DNA of 64,000 nt from Apibacter mensalis (GCF_001418685.1 NZ_LIVM01000002.1:62001-126000); one strand, 5' to 3'; numbered from the stretch's first letter, positions 29,538 to 39,477 are shown. Translations and numbers: made by a program. The notes: generated from the letters alone by a model not told the origin.

Positions 29538-31591
29538 TTATTTAACTCTTTGATATATTGATAGATTGATTCTTGAGATCTGTTTTTCTTTTTTCTATTT
29601 TTTTGATACGGTTCTTCAAAGCCTTCTTTAATTAAGCGTCCTTTAACATTATCATTAAATCCTAGCTCAAAAATTTTCATAATTTCATGTTTATTTTTAA
29701 TACTGGTTACCGGACAAGCTACTTCAACTCTGTAATCTAAATTTCTTGCCATAATATCAGCAGATGATATGTATATAAGGTCATCTCCACCATTCTTAAA
29801 CCAATAAATTCTTGGATGTTCTAAAAATTTATCAACTACACTAATTATTTTTATATTTTCGCTTAAACCCGGTACTTGAGGAATTATTGAGCAAATCCCC
29901 CTTACCACCATCCTCACCTCTACACCCACTTTGCTAGCCTCATATAAATAATCAATTATTTCTTTATCACATATACTGTTCACTTTTATATTAATTTGTG
30001 CCGGTAAACCATTTTTCTTATTTTTTATTTCACGTTCTATGCCAAGCATGAGTTTGCGACGTATTCCCCATGGACTTACCGCTATGTCTTTATAATGTTT
30101 AACTAAATAATTTGTATTGAAAAAATCGAAAACTTGATCTACCTGTTTAACTATAGCTTCATTTGCTGTAAAAAGAGTAAAATCAGTATATAATCTTGCT
30201 GTTCCTTCATGAAAATTCCCAGTAGAAATAAATGCGTACTTAGTTGCAGCACCGCGTTGAGGTTCTCTTTCAACAATTCCAATTTTAGAATGAACTTTTA
30301 ATCCGGGAACTCCAAAAATGACCTTTACTCCCTCATCCTGTAATTGTTTAGACCATTTTATATTATGAGCCTCGTCAAATCTTGCTCTTAATTCCAATAC
30401 TGCAGTTACCTCTTTTCCATTTCTGGCAGCATTTAGTATAGCACTAAGAACCTGTGAATCTCCGGCAACTCTGTAAATAGTTATTTTTATTTTTTTTACC
30501 TTGGGATCTATAGCTGCACCTCTAAGAAATTTTAAAAAAACAGAGTAATCATAATAAGGAGTATAAAGTAAAGTATCTTCTTTTGCAAAAGCCTTAAAAT
30601 AGTTTTTTTCACCTTTTAAAATTTTAGGAATAATCGGATCTATTTTTTTATATTCAAGATCCTGTCTACCTAAAGTAGGAAATTTCATAAAATCTTTCTT
30701 ATTATGATACTTTCCTCCGGGAGCCAAACTATCGTATTCATCAAGATCAAACATTTTCTTTAAGAATTGAAGAGTTTTAGAATCTATAGTTTTATCATAT
30801 ACCAATCTAACCGGTAATCCCTTTAATCTTTCTTTTAAAGCCCCTGCTATGCTATCTACATAACTGACTTGCACATCATTATCTATGGATAAATCTGCAT
30901 CTTTAGTTAATTTTATAGACTTACCTTCAATAGTCTCGAATTTAAAAAACTGAAATATATCTCTTAAATGATACCTGATAATATCCTCCAGAAATATTAC
31001 ATAATGCTTATCATTAATATCCGGTAATACCAAAAAACGTGAAAATCTATCGGAAGGTACTTCAATAAGTGCATATTGCTTATTTCCATTTTTTTTTGTC
31101 ATGGTTACTATTAAATAAAAAACATTATCTCTAAGATTGATCGTTTTATCTCCTTGTTTCCAGTACAAAATTGTTAGATTATGACTTAATTTATTTTCAA
31201 AAAAATTTTGAACAAAAGGTTTTAAACTTTCAGGTAAGGTTTTATCATCTACTAACAAAGTTTTTTCTTTGGCTAATTCTTTTATGATCTGTTCATACAA
31301 CTTATCATATTTTTCTTGTTGATGAGCAACTGTCATATTAATTTCTTCCAATAAGTTAACATCCTCTTGTTCCTCAACAATATTGTTATATTTTCTATTG
31401 AACTGAATCATTCGCGCTATATAGGCATATCTAACTTTATAGAATTCATCTAAATTATTCGAATATATTCCTAAAAAACGAAGCCTTTCCAATAAAGGAT
31501 TTTTCTTGTCCATTGCTTCCTGAAGTACACGAGAGTTAAATTTAAGCCAACTTATTTCTCTATTGATATAACGATTATTAGATTGACCCAT
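29534..31591 (-). CDS. ppk1: Polyphosphate kinase 1
   Basis: A 685-residue PPK1 that reversibly makes polyphosphate from ATP. The N-terminal domain begins YINREISWLKFNSRVLQEA. The two conserved His are in LKVHSKIGIVER (the autophosphorylated His by homology) and FLEHPRIYWFKNGGDD. RGICSIIPQVPGLSENI is also conserved. Length is normal. It is the first gene of the ppk1-ppx pair, and no pho-box-like repeat was noticed upstream. Confidence 0.96.
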   Translation of the reverse strand: MGQSNNRYINREISWLKFNSRVLQEAMDKKNPLLERLRFLGIYSNNLDEFYKVRYAYIARMIQFNRKYNNIVEEQEDVNLLEEINMTVAHQQEKYDKLYEQIIKELAKEKTLLVDDKTLPESLKPFVQNFFENKLSHNLTILYWKQGDKTINLRDNVFYLIVTMTKKNGNKQYALIEVPSDRFSRFLVLPDINDKHYVIFLEDIIRYHLRDIFQFFKFETIEGKSIKLTKDADLSIDNDVQVSYVDSIAGALKERLKGLPVRLVYDKTIDSKTLQFLKKMFDLDEYDSLAPGGKYHNKKDFMKFPTLGRQDLEYKKIDPIIPKILKGEKNYFKAFAKEDTLLYTPYYDYSVFLKFLRGAAIDPKVKKIKITIYRVAGDSQVLSAILNAARNGKEVTAVLELRARFDEAHNIKWSKQLQDEGVKVIFGVPGLKVHSKIGIVEREPQRGAATKYAFISTGNFHEGTARLYTDFTLFTANEAIVKQVDQVFDFFNTNYLVKHYKDIAVSPWGIRRKLMLGIEREIKNKKNGLPAQINIKVNSICDKEIIDYLYEASKVGVEVRMVVRGICSIIPQVPGLSENIKIISVVDKFLEHPRIYWFKNGGDDLIYISSADIMARNLDYRVEVACPVTSIKNKHEIMKIFELGFNDNVKGRLIKEGFEEPYQKNRKKKNRSQESIYQYIKELNK

Positions 31592-31698
31592 AACTTAAAA
31601 ATTATATAATTATATTTAAAAAATTTACTTTATTTTCAAATAAATTTAAAAAAAACAACCCATAAAATCTATGGATTGCTTTCAATAATGTCGTTCAA

Positions 31699-33843
31699 CT
31701 ATTTTTTTGTTATAATGTCGTTTAAAATATTTACAGATTCTTTTAGGTTAAAATCTTTTCTCATTCCTTTATACCAATCTTCGCGCTTTGCTTTAAGGAC
31801 AGTGTCTTCCTTAAACTTGACTAATTCATAGGCCGGAGCCTCAACTTTAATTTTAGCATCAAAATTTGTTTCTTTTTCAAATTCTTTTCCTTGATTAATC
31901 CTTTTTGTCATTTCCTGCATAAATTTATCATATTTAAGCGGAATTTTATCGACCTTTTCCAGTTCTTTTGTCCACTTACCTGCTTTCTCAATAGATGAAA
32001 CATACGTACTACCCTTTAACCTTTCTGCACTTTTTGCTTTTAAATATTCGTAATCTATTTTCGGAGTACCTTGCCAAGTGGTGTAATTAGTTGGAGCTAT
32101 TTGATCCCAAGGCAAAGCATATTCTTGAGTTTTTTCGAATATATCGGAGTAAGAAAAAATCCCAGGAATAACAATATCGGAATTAACCCCTTTCAATTGG
32201 GTAGAACTTCCGGTTATTCTGTAAAATTTCTGAATAGTTACTTTTAAAACACCGAATTTATCGTCTTTCATACCAAATCTATCTAACGGAAAAATGGTTT
32301 GTACTGTTCCTTTTCCATACGTTTGATAAGGTCCCACTACAACAGCCCTTTTATAATCTTGCATAGCTCCGGCCAGTATTTCTGATGCTGAGGCTGAAAG
32401 CTCATTGGTCATAAGAATTAATGGACCATCCCATACAATATCTTTTTCTTTACTGTTTAATACTTTAATTTTTCCACTGGTATCTTTAACTTGTACTACA
32501 GGTCCCTTTCCTATAAACAAACCGGTTATATCTACAACTTCAGATAGTGATCCTCCTCCATTGTTTCTCACATCCATGATTAAACCGGTAATTCCTTGCT
32601 TTTTTAATTCATTAATTTCTCTTTTAATATCATCGGAACAATCTCTCCCTTTACTGTTATTATCAAGATTGATATAAAATTCTGGCAGATATAAAATTCC
32701 GAATTTATTACCTTTATCGTCTGTTATAATTGCGCTTCGAACGAAAGTTTCCTGAATTTCTATTTCTTCTCTTACCAGAGAAACCGTCTTGGTGCTTCCG
32801 TCTTTTTTCTCTAAAGTTAATACTATGGTTGTTTTTTCTTCACCTCTTATTAATCGTATGGCATCATCCAACAACATCCCTACTACACTTACCGGATTAC
32901 CGTTTTTACCTTGTTGCACTTTTATGATTTTATCTCCTGCCTCAATTTCCTTAGATTTCCACGCCGGACCGCCAATTACCAATTCTCTTATAGTAGGATA
33001 TCCTTTAATATCTTGTAAGGTTGCTCCTATTCCAATAATTTTACCACTGATTGAACTATTAAAATTTTCTTTATCTTTAGGTGAAAAATAGGTTGTGTGG
33101 ATATCAAAAACCTCTGTGTATGCATTAATAAATATAGAAAATAAATCCGATTTTTTTCTAAGTTTTATTTGTCTAAAATATTCTGACAGGTTTTCCTTTA
33201 CTTTTTTTACCGCATCAGCTTGTATTTCTTCTTTTGTTTTAGGCTTTTCTATTTTTTTAATATTTTTTTCATTAACAAAATCAGTTTTTATCGGATTAAC
33301 GGTATTGATACTATCTTTTTCCCTTTGGCTATTAAATATTTCTTGCAACACTCTATATTTAATATAGGATTTCCAATATTGTTTTGCTTGATCTTTATTT
33401 TTTGGAAATTTTCTTTTTTTATCGTCTGTATAAAAGTAATCATCATCAGTAAAAGTAATCGGCTTACTGAAAATATCATTAACATATTGTTCAGTTTCAT
33501 CAATCCTTTTATATAACCTATCAATGGTTAATGTATAAAATGAAATATCGTTATTAATAAACATATCACTCATTTTATCTTTATATTCGGAAAACTCATC
33601 CATATCGGATTCTAAAAAATATCTTTTAAAAGGGTCTAAATCTTCCATGTATTTTTTAAAAACATCTCTCGAATAAGCCAAATCCAAATTTTTAGGAGCA
33701 TAGCTTGTATAAAGCAATGTTTCTCTAACTCTTTTCATTAACTCTTTTTCTCTATCATCATGAGAAGAAGCATTAAAACAAAATACTAACAGGCTCATGG
33801 AACATAGCGATAAAAATATCCATGTCTTTTTTAAATTAAGCAT
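31699..33843 (-). CDS. prc: Carboxy-terminal processing protease (tail-specific, S41)
   Basis: A 714-residue periplasmic protease starting MLNLKKTWIFLSLCSMSLL, an export signal. A longer in-frame start at 33942 is rejected because it runs through a TATCTTTG -7 box at 33883-33890. After a helical N-terminal region comes a PDZ domain (about 250-345), then the S41 catalytic core with ELSASASEILAG (catalytic Ser) and TYGKGTVQ (catalytic Lys), as in E. coli Prc. A C-terminal DUF3340-like part follows. It degrades proteins with non-polar C-termini and trims envelope proteins. Divergent from surE. Confidence 0.94.
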   Translation of the reverse strand: MLNLKKTWIFLSLCSMSLLVFCFNASSHDDREKELMKRVRETLLYTSYAPKNLDLAYSRDVFKKYMEDLDPFKRYFLESDMDEFSEYKDKMSDMFINNDISFYTLTIDRLYKRIDETEQYVNDIFSKPITFTDDDYFYTDDKKRKFPKNKDQAKQYWKSYIKYRVLQEIFNSQREKDSINTVNPIKTDFVNEKNIKKIEKPKTKEEIQADAVKKVKENLSEYFRQIKLRKKSDLFSIFINAYTEVFDIHTTYFSPKDKENFNSSISGKIIGIGATLQDIKGYPTIRELVIGGPAWKSKEIEAGDKIIKVQQGKNGNPVSVVGMLLDDAIRLIRGEEKTTIVLTLEKKDGSTKTVSLVREEIEIQETFVRSAIITDDKGNKFGILYLPEFYINLDNNSKGRDCSDDIKREINELKKQGITGLIMDVRNNGGGSLSEVVDITGLFIGKGPVVQVKDTSGKIKVLNSKEKDIVWDGPLILMTNELSASASEILAGAMQDYKRAVVVGPYQTYGKGTVQTIFPLDRFGMKDDKFGVLKVTIQKFYRITGSSTQLKGVNSDIVIPGIFSYSDIFEKTQEYALPWDQIAPTNYTTWQGTPKIDYEYLKAKSAERLKGSTYVSSIEKAGKWTKELEKVDKIPLKYDKFMQEMTKRINQGKEFEKETNFDAKIKVEAPAYELVKFKEDTVLKAKREDWYKGMRKDFNLKESVNILNDIITKK

Positions 33844-33882
33844 CGGTTTACGTATATTATTTATAATTTTAAAAAATAAATT

Positions 33883-33890
33883 CAAAGATA
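33883..33890 (-). promoter_or_regulatory. Candidate -7 promoter element of prc
   Basis: Minus-strand TATCTTTG, matching TAnnTTTG, 39 bases before the chosen start codon. It faces the surE promoter at 33915-33922, so the two cores sit within 40 bases. Confidence 0.45.
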
Positions 33891-33914
33891 CTATATTTTT
33901 ACAACTAAAAATCT

Positions 33915-33922
33915 TAGTTTTG
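33915..33922 (+). promoter_or_regulatory. Candidate -7 promoter element of surE
   Basis: TAGTTTTG matches TAnnTTTG, 29 bases before the surE start codon at 33952. Confidence 0.4.
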
Positions 33923-33951
33923 TTATAAATTTTAAATTTCATTGAAATCCT

Positions 33952-34728
33952 ATGGAAAAGCCTTTAATACTAGTAACTAATGATGACGGTATCAATGCTC
34001 CAGGTATCCGTGAACTGATTGACATAATGAATGAAATCGGTGAAGTATATGTAGTTGCTCCGGATAAACCTCAAAGTGGAATGGGACATGCTGTAACTAT
34101 TCATTCCACTATTCGGGCTGAAAAAATGTATACCGAAAATGATACACGCAGAGAATGGGCTTGTAGCGGCACTCCTGTAGATTGCGTTAAATTAGCCATT
34201 GATCAATTATTACCTAGAAAACCGGACATTTGTGTTTCAGGGATTAATCATGGTTCTAATTCTTCAATTAATGTAATTTACTCAGGGACTATGTCTGCAG
34301 CAATTGAAGGAGGTATTGAAGGAATTCCATCGGTTGGTTTTTCTCTTTGCGATTTTTCTTATACTGCGAATTTTAAAGCAGCAAGAAGGCATATTAAATC
34401 TATTTGTGAAAATATTTTACAATACGGATTACCGGAAGGGATTGTTCTAAATGTGAATATTCCTAAAGCCGAAGAAAAGGATATCAAAGGGATTAAAATT
34501 TGCAGACAGGCAGTTGCGCATTGGGATGAAGAATTCGATCGTAGAATCGATCCTAAAGGAAAAACTTACTATTGGATGACCGGAAACTGGTGTAACACTG
34601 ACAAGGGAGACGATACGGATGAATGGGCTTTGAATAATAATTATATAAGCATAGTTCCAACACAATATGATCTAACAGCTTATCATTTTATTGAAAAAAT
34701 AAAACAATGGAATTTTAAAATAGAATAA
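33952..34728 (+). CDS. surE: 5'/3'-nucleotidase SurE
   Basis: A 258-residue metal-dependent phosphatase hydrolysing nucleoside monophosphates. Metal ligands are in LVTNDDGINAPGI (Asp-Asp) and the conserved SGINHGSNSSINVIYSGTMSAAIEG motif, with CSGTPVDCVKLA between them. Length is as in the family. A possible 24-residue membrane peptide ORF follows at 34787. Confidence 0.96.
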   Translation: MEKPLILVTNDDGINAPGIRELIDIMNEIGEVYVVAPDKPQSGMGHAVTIHSTIRAEKMYTENDTRREWACSGTPVDCVKLAIDQLLPRKPDICVSGINHGSNSSINVIYSGTMSAAIEGGIEGIPSVGFSLCDFSYTANFKAARRHIKSICENILQYGLPEGIVLNVNIPKAEEKDIKGIKICRQAVAHWDEEFDRRIDPKGKTYYWMTGNWCNTDKGDDTDEWALNNNYISIVPTQYDLTAYHFIEKIKQWNFKIE

Positions 34729-34786
34729 TGTAATTTAGTTATCTTTAAAAGGTATTGCATTATCTTAAAAAAATAATTTAAAAAAG

Positions 34787-34861
34787 ATGGTTGTTATCGG
34801 TATTTGTATTTTTGCAATTTTGGGAGTAGTTTTATTTGCTATATTAAATAATAAAAAATAG
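34787..34861 (+). CDS. Possible 24-residue single-pass membrane peptide
   Basis: The frame reads MVVIGICIFAILGVVLFAIL then NNKK and a stop: one hydrophobic helix with a positive tail, the profile of real small membrane peptides. It starts 58 bases after the surE stop on the same strand, preceded by an A-rich tract with one G rather than a good ribosome binding site. No promoter box was found. The function is unknown, and AT-rich DNA can yield such frames by chance. Confidence 0.35.
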   Translation: MVVIGICIFAILGVVLFAILNNKK

Positions 34862-34910
34862 AATTAATTTTATCATTTTTTCGATATCCAATCTTTAAAT
34901 CCTATTAAAA

Positions 34911-35333
34911 TTAAGGATCAAATTGCAATAAGTTATAAAGTTCTTTCTTAACATCAACTTTCTGAAGTTCTTCTTCAACTTTAGGAAATAAAAACATAGT
35001 ATTAAATATTCCCAATCCGACGGTACTCCACTGATCATTATATAATATTTGTACGGTAGAAAACAGAAAATAATTTTTTCTTCGTACATGAGTATCCATC
35101 ATATGAGTGATAAATTTATCGCCTAAAGACGGGAATATATTCTTACTTAAATTAGCGAAGAATTTAATATTGGGATCTTTCGTTTTTATTAATTCATCAT
35201 CCATTTTTTGATTCACTATAGATATAAACTTCCCCTTTATAAATGTTCTATGCATCTCATTATCAGGATTAGTAAAAAAAAGTATGCCAGCCAGTATAAT
35301 AAAAACAGGAGTAAACAGATATCTTAGTTTCAT
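34911..35333 (-). CDS. Hypothetical membrane-anchored protein
   Basis: A 140-residue protein with one N-terminal helix (LFTPVFIILAGILFFTNP) and a soluble part containing ISIVNQKMDDEL and a C-terminal YNDQWSTVGLGIFNTMF. The pattern (helix, then TNP, then a compact 110-residue domain) resembles DUF4359-like proteins, but I cannot confirm that. It is monocistronic with its own -7 box. It probably faces the periplasm, as inferred from topology. Confidence 0.65.
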   Translation of the reverse strand: MKLRYLFTPVFIILAGILFFTNPDNEMHRTFIKGKFISIVNQKMDDELIKTKDPNIKFFANLSKNIFPSLGDKFITHMMDTHVRRKNYFLFSTVQILYNDQWSTVGLGIFNTMFLFPKVEEELQKVDVKKELYNLLQFDP

Positions 35334-35354
35334 AACTATATAAATAAACTGTTA

Positions 35355-35362
35355 CAAATTTA
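35355..35362 (-). promoter_or_regulatory. Candidate -7 promoter element of the 140-residue hypothetical gene
   Basis: Minus-strand TAAATTTG, matching TAnnTTTG, 21 bases before the start at 35333. Confidence 0.4.
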
Positions 35363-35560
35363 CTCTAAATTTATAAAAACCTATTTATAACCAACTTAAT
35401 TTACACTTATATTATCGTATTTACAAAAAAAATTACCTAACAAGATTGGCATTCATTTTTTAAATAAAAATTTTAATAAAACTGTCGCATTGCACTGATT
35501 AACAAAATAATTCTACGATAGGTTAAATAAAAAATTCCACTTTTAATTTAAAAAAACTCA

Positions 35561-35568
35561 TATTTTTG
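35561..35568 (+). promoter_or_regulatory. Candidate -7 promoter element of the MalY-like gene
   Basis: TATTTTTG matches TAnnTTTG, 18 bases before the chosen start at 35587. It overlaps an upstream in-frame start at 35566, which is therefore unlikely. Confidence 0.45.
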
Positions 35569-35586
35569 TGTAAATATTATTCGAAA

Positions 35587-36765
35587 ATGGGTAACTATAA
35601 TTTTGATCAAATTATAAACAGAAAAAATACAGATTCGCTAAAATTCAGAGCACTAAAAGAAAGATTCGGAAGAGAAGATCTAATTCCTCTCTGGGTTGCA
35701 GATATGGATTTTCAATCTCCACAGGAATTAGTGGATGCTATGGTTGAAAGATCAAAGAACGGAATTTTTGGATATCCTTTTGTTTCAAAAGAATATTATC
35801 AATCAATTTCTAATTGGCAATGGCAACAACATCAGTGGAAAGTTAGCGAAGAAGAGATTAGTTATTTACCCGGTGTAGTAAAAGGAATTGCGTTCGCTAT
35901 TGATGTTTTTTCTGACAAAGGTGACCAAATTATTATTCAACCACCCGTTTACCATCCTTTTCGAATTATTACTCAATTACACGAAAGAGAGGTCGTTATT
36001 AATCCTTTAATTTTAGAGGAAGATCAATACAGAATGGATTTGGATGGATTGGAAAAATTAATAACAAACAAATGTAAAATTTTATTACTATCAAATCCTC
36101 ATAATCCAGGAGGAAGGGTTTGGAATCGGGAAGAGCTGAAAAAACTTGCAGAAATATGCTATAAAAATAAAGTTTTGGTTATCTCGGATGAAATTCATTC
36201 CGATCTTGTTCTTTTTGGTAATAAGCATATTCCTTTTGCAACGGTTTCCAAGGAAGCAGAACAAAACAGTATTATCTTAAGTGCACCTTCTAAAACATTT
36301 AATATTGCCGGTTTGGTAACCTCCTATTCTATAATTAAAAATAAAAATTTAAGAGAGCGCTATCATAAATATTTAGTTAGTAATGAGTTGAATCAGGGAA
36401 ATATTTTTGCCTATATGGCAATACAGATTGCTTATGAAAAAGGGGAAGATTGGATGAATGAATTAAAGCATTATATAGAAGAAAATATAAAATTTGTTGA
36501 TAAGTATTTAAAAGCAAATTTTCCAAGAATAAAGGTTGTATTACCGGAAGCATCTTTTCTTATCTGGTTGGATTGTCGAGAATTAAAGCTTTCCCAAAAA
36601 GAATTAAATTCTTTTTTTATAAATAAAGCCCGTTTAGCGCTCAATGATGGAGCCATGTTTGGTAAAGAAGGAATAGGATTTATGAGGATGAATGTAGGAT
36701 GCCCTCGTACTACATTGGAAAAAGCTTTGAAACAACTAATGGATGCCACCCATTCACTATTTTAA
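35587..36765 (+). CDS. MalY/PatB-type PLP-dependent C-S lyase
   Basis: A 392-residue fold type I aminotransferase-like enzyme starting MGNYNFDQIINRKNTDSLKF. Hallmarks are LIPLWVADMDF near the N-terminus, QPPVYHPF, LLLSNPHNPGGRVW, VISDEIHSDLVL, and SAPSKTFNIAGL with the Lys that binds pyridoxal phosphate. Members cleave cystathionine or related C-S bonds, giving homocysteine or thiols. Some act in regulation. Aminotransferase activity on other substrates is possible. Confidence 0.92.
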   Translation: MGNYNFDQIINRKNTDSLKFRALKERFGREDLIPLWVADMDFQSPQELVDAMVERSKNGIFGYPFVSKEYYQSISNWQWQQHQWKVSEEEISYLPGVVKGIAFAIDVFSDKGDQIIIQPPVYHPFRIITQLHEREVVINPLILEEDQYRMDLDGLEKLITNKCKILLLSNPHNPGGRVWNREELKKLAEICYKNKVLVISDEIHSDLVLFGNKHIPFATVSKEAEQNSIILSAPSKTFNIAGLVTSYSIIKNKNLRERYHKYLVSNELNQGNIFAYMAIQIAYEKGEDWMNELKHYIEENIKFVDKYLKANFPRIKVVLPEASFLIWLDCRELKLSQKELNSFFINKARLALNDGAMFGKEGIGFMRMNVGCPRTTLEKALKQLMDATHSLF

Positions 36766-36945
36766 ATTAAATTTTATTGACTTAACAATCAACTAATTTA
36801 TAATTAAAATAAATTAAAACCTCATAACTTAAATTTATATTCACAGTGTATCACTGAATTAGATCAAAATTCAATAATTTATGTTAAAAATCATATAAAT
36901 AAAAAATGATAAATTGCTTAGTTTTATCCTTGAAAAAGAAGTTAT

Positions 36946-38478
36946 ATGAAAAACATTTATATTATATTACTAACTTTTATCTTATTAACACCAATTATTG
37001 TTAACTCTCATATTTTAAGTTTAAATGTATTAGTTACAACTAATGAATTAAATCAAAAAAATTTATCGCTATCAGATTTTAATGAAATTAAATCAAAAAA
37101 AACTAGACAAGAAACATCAAACTCTACTAATAAAAATAATGCCCCTGTCAAATTTATTACACAATTAGGCTTATTATTAATTATTATTTATTTTGGAATA
37201 AAAAAAGGGGGAGTTTCATTAGGTTTATTAGGAGGTTTGGGAGTAGCAATTTTAGTTTTATTATTCAGAGATTCACCCGGATTCCCCCCTATTGATGTAA
37301 TGCTAATTATCCTGGCTGTAGTTACCGCCTCATCGACGTTAGAAGCCACCGGAGCATTAGGTATGTTGGTAAATTTTGCAGAGAGAATTTTACGTAAAAA
37401 CCCAAAATATATTGTTTATTTAGCTCCGCTATCCACTTTTTTATTAACCATGCTCGTGGGAACCGGACATGCAGTTTATCCTTTACTACCGGTTATATAC
37501 GATGTATCTTTTAAGCAAAAAATAAGGCCGGAAAGACCTATGGCTGTAGCCTCTATAGCCAGTCAAATGGGAATCACGGCCAGTCCGATTGCAGCTGCCA
37601 CAGCAGCAATGATAGGAGTAGCATATAAAGCAGGAATTACCATAAACTTAATTGACATTTTATTAGTTACTGCTCCTTCTTGTTTTATAGGGGTTATGTT
37701 AGCTGCAACTTGGAGTTTAAACAGAGGTAAAGACCTCTATAAAGATCCTATGTTTTTAAAAAAAATGGAAGATCCCGATATGAAAGCTTATATTGTAGGT
37801 GATTTAGAAAGATCAGTAAATATAAAACCTTCAAAAGATGCCAAAATTTCTTTAAGCTTATTTTTTATTGGAATCTTATTTATTATACTAATTGCATTAT
37901 TTCCTGATTTGATTTTACCGAAAAATAACGGTAAAACTATACCCATGACCAGCGTATTGCAATTTACTATGTTAGGAGTAGGCGCTTTAATTGTACTAAT
38001 AACCCGAGTTAAAGCTAAATCGATATCGGATACCAAAGTCTTTAATGCAGGAATGATTGCTGTAATAATGATTTTCGGTATTGCCTGGATGAGTGAAACT
38101 GTAATAAAAAATAATGAAACCTACTTATTATCTTTAATAAGTAATATGGTAAAAGAACGCCCTTGGACCTTTGCCATAGCCATGTTCTGTGTGTCCATGT
38201 TTTTAAAAAGTCAGGCAGCCACCCTCTTAGTCATGATGCCCATAGGATTTATGTTAGACATACCTGTGTCTATTTTAATCGGATGCATTCCAGCTTCTTA
38301 CGCTTATTTCTTTTTTGCTTTTTATCCTTCGGATTTAGCCGCAATAAATTTTGATAGAACAGGAACCACACATATCGGTAAATATATTCTTAACCATAGT
38401 TTTATGATTCCGGGATTAATTGGTGTAATTTCAGCAACTGCAATAGCATTGTTTTTATCCAACTATGTAGTCAACTAA
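36946..38478 (+). CDS. Anaerobic C4-dicarboxylate transporter (Dcu family)
   Basis: A 510-residue membrane protein. The conserved core starts near residue 70 (ITQLGLLLIIIYFGIKKGG) and has VTASSTLEATGALGMLV, LTMLVGTGHAVYPLLPVIYD and ASQMGITASPIAAATAAMIG, which define DcuA/DcuB. Known role: fumarate-succinate exchange or aspartate uptake in anaerobic respiration. The first 70 residues are an extra, starting with a hydrophobic segment (IYIILLTFILLTPIIVNS) and a polar Lys/Asn/Ser-rich linker not found in E. coli DcuA/B. The stop overlaps the end of the convergent ABC ATPase gene by 4 bases, with no room for a classical terminator. Confidence 0.93.
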   Translation: MKNIYIILLTFILLTPIIVNSHILSLNVLVTTNELNQKNLSLSDFNEIKSKKTRQETSNSTNKNNAPVKFITQLGLLLIIIYFGIKKGGVSLGLLGGLGVAILVLLFRDSPGFPPIDVMLIILAVVTASSTLEATGALGMLVNFAERILRKNPKYIVYLAPLSTFLLTMLVGTGHAVYPLLPVIYDVSFKQKIRPERPMAVASIASQMGITASPIAAATAAMIGVAYKAGITINLIDILLVTAPSCFIGVMLAATWSLNRGKDLYKDPMFLKKMEDPDMKAYIVGDLERSVNIKPSKDAKISLSLFFIGILFIILIALFPDLILPKNNGKTIPMTSVLQFTMLGVGALIVLITRVKAKSISDTKVFNAGMIAVIMIFGIAWMSETVIKNNETYLLSLISNMVKERPWTFAIAMFCVSMFLKSQAATLLVMMPIGFMLDIPVSILIGCIPASYAYFFFAFYPSDLAAINFDRTGTTHIGKYILNHSFMIPGLIGVISATAIALFLSNYVVN

Positions 38479-39473
38479 TTGCTTGAAATTTCTAAATTCA
38501 AAAAATTGATAACCTCTTCTATAGAAGTAAAGCAATACTCAATTTCATTCTTATCAATTAGATGAAATATAGAATTTTTTTCAACTATTTGGATGGGAGC
38601 TTGATCGGAAATAGTAAAATTATTTTTTATCAGGGCTTTTTTTAACCAATAAATAGCTGGTGAATTGTTATTTATTTGTATAATTTTATGATTATGAGAA
38701 TTTAAAAAACAATATTCATTAGCCTGATAATCAAACCGTACATTATCATTGGTAAAATAATCAAATAGATTGTGCTTAATAGCAATATCTTCAGTAAATC
38801 CTGTATGTAAAAAATTATCTTTTATAAACCATAACTGATCAGATATAGCAAGGCCTAAAGCTAAATCATGAGAAGTAAGTAAAATGGATTTTCCTTGATC
38901 ACGAGCATAAGCTTTGATAATTCTCATTATTTCCAATTTATTATTTATATCTAAATGTGAAGTAGGTTCATCTAAAATCAACAATGGGCTATTTTGAACT
39001 AAAGCCCTGGCAATCATTACCTTTTGAAGATTCCCATCGGAAAGATTAGTAATATAATATTCCCTATATTGGTTAAGATTCAAAATTCGTAATATATGGT
39101 TAATACCATCCATCTCCATTTTTGTAAGTCTTTGATACCATTTTTTATAAGGATACCTACCCAAAGCGACTAAATCAAATACACGTAATGAGGGATTAAT
39201 TGGATTATGTGAAAGAACTACCGCGATGTGCTTGCCTATTTCCATAGGAGAAATTTCAGAAATGTTTTTACCCTCTATTTTTATCTTTCCCTTTAACAAA
39301 GGAATTTCACCATAAATAGATTTCAATAAAGTTGTCTTTCCACTTCCATTTTTGCCTACTAATAATATAATTTCTCCTTTTTTAATTGTTGTATTTATCC
39401 CGGAAAGAATCGGTGATTGATAACCTATGGAAAGATTATTAATTTCAAGTATAGGATTACTATTTTTTTCCAA
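38475..39473 (-). CDS. ABC transporter ATPase (FecE/BtuD type) with C-terminal extension
   Basis: A 332-residue ATPase. Walker A GKNGSGKTT, Q-loop VLSHNP, signature LSDGNLQKVMIARAL, Walker B LLILDEPTSHLD and the switch His in LLTSHDLAL place it with siderophore, heme and cobalamin importers. FecE homologues are about 255 residues; here about 90 extra residues follow the ATPase core (including QANEYCFLNSHNHKIIQINN), forming a small alpha/beta part. It lies 4 bases downstream of its permease gene. No periplasmic binding protein or TonB receptor gene lies next to it. Confidence 0.93.
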   Translation of the reverse strand: MEKNSNPILEINNLSIGYQSPILSGINTTIKKGEIILLVGKNGSGKTTLLKSIYGEIPLLKGKIKIEGKNISEISPMEIGKHIAVVLSHNPINPSLRVFDLVALGRYPYKKWYQRLTKMEMDGINHILRILNLNQYREYYITNLSDGNLQKVMIARALVQNSPLLILDEPTSHLDINNKLEIMRIIKAYARDQGKSILLTSHDLALGLAISDQLWFIKDNFLHTGFTEDIAIKHNLFDYFTNDNVRFDYQANEYCFLNSHNHKIIQINNNSPAIYWLKKALIKNNFTISDQAPIQIVEKNSIFHLIDKNEIEYCFTSIEEVINFLNLEISSN

Positions 39474-39477
39474 ACGA

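Noticed and set aside
32405-33524. Several plus-strand open frames opposite the S41 protease
   Set aside because: They are shadows of the protease gene, lack start-proximal signals and show hydrophobic runs produced by antisense reading.
33844-33942. A 33-codon N-terminal extension of the tail-specific protease
   Set aside because: It runs through a TATCTTTG promoter box, and the true export signal follows the Met at 33843.
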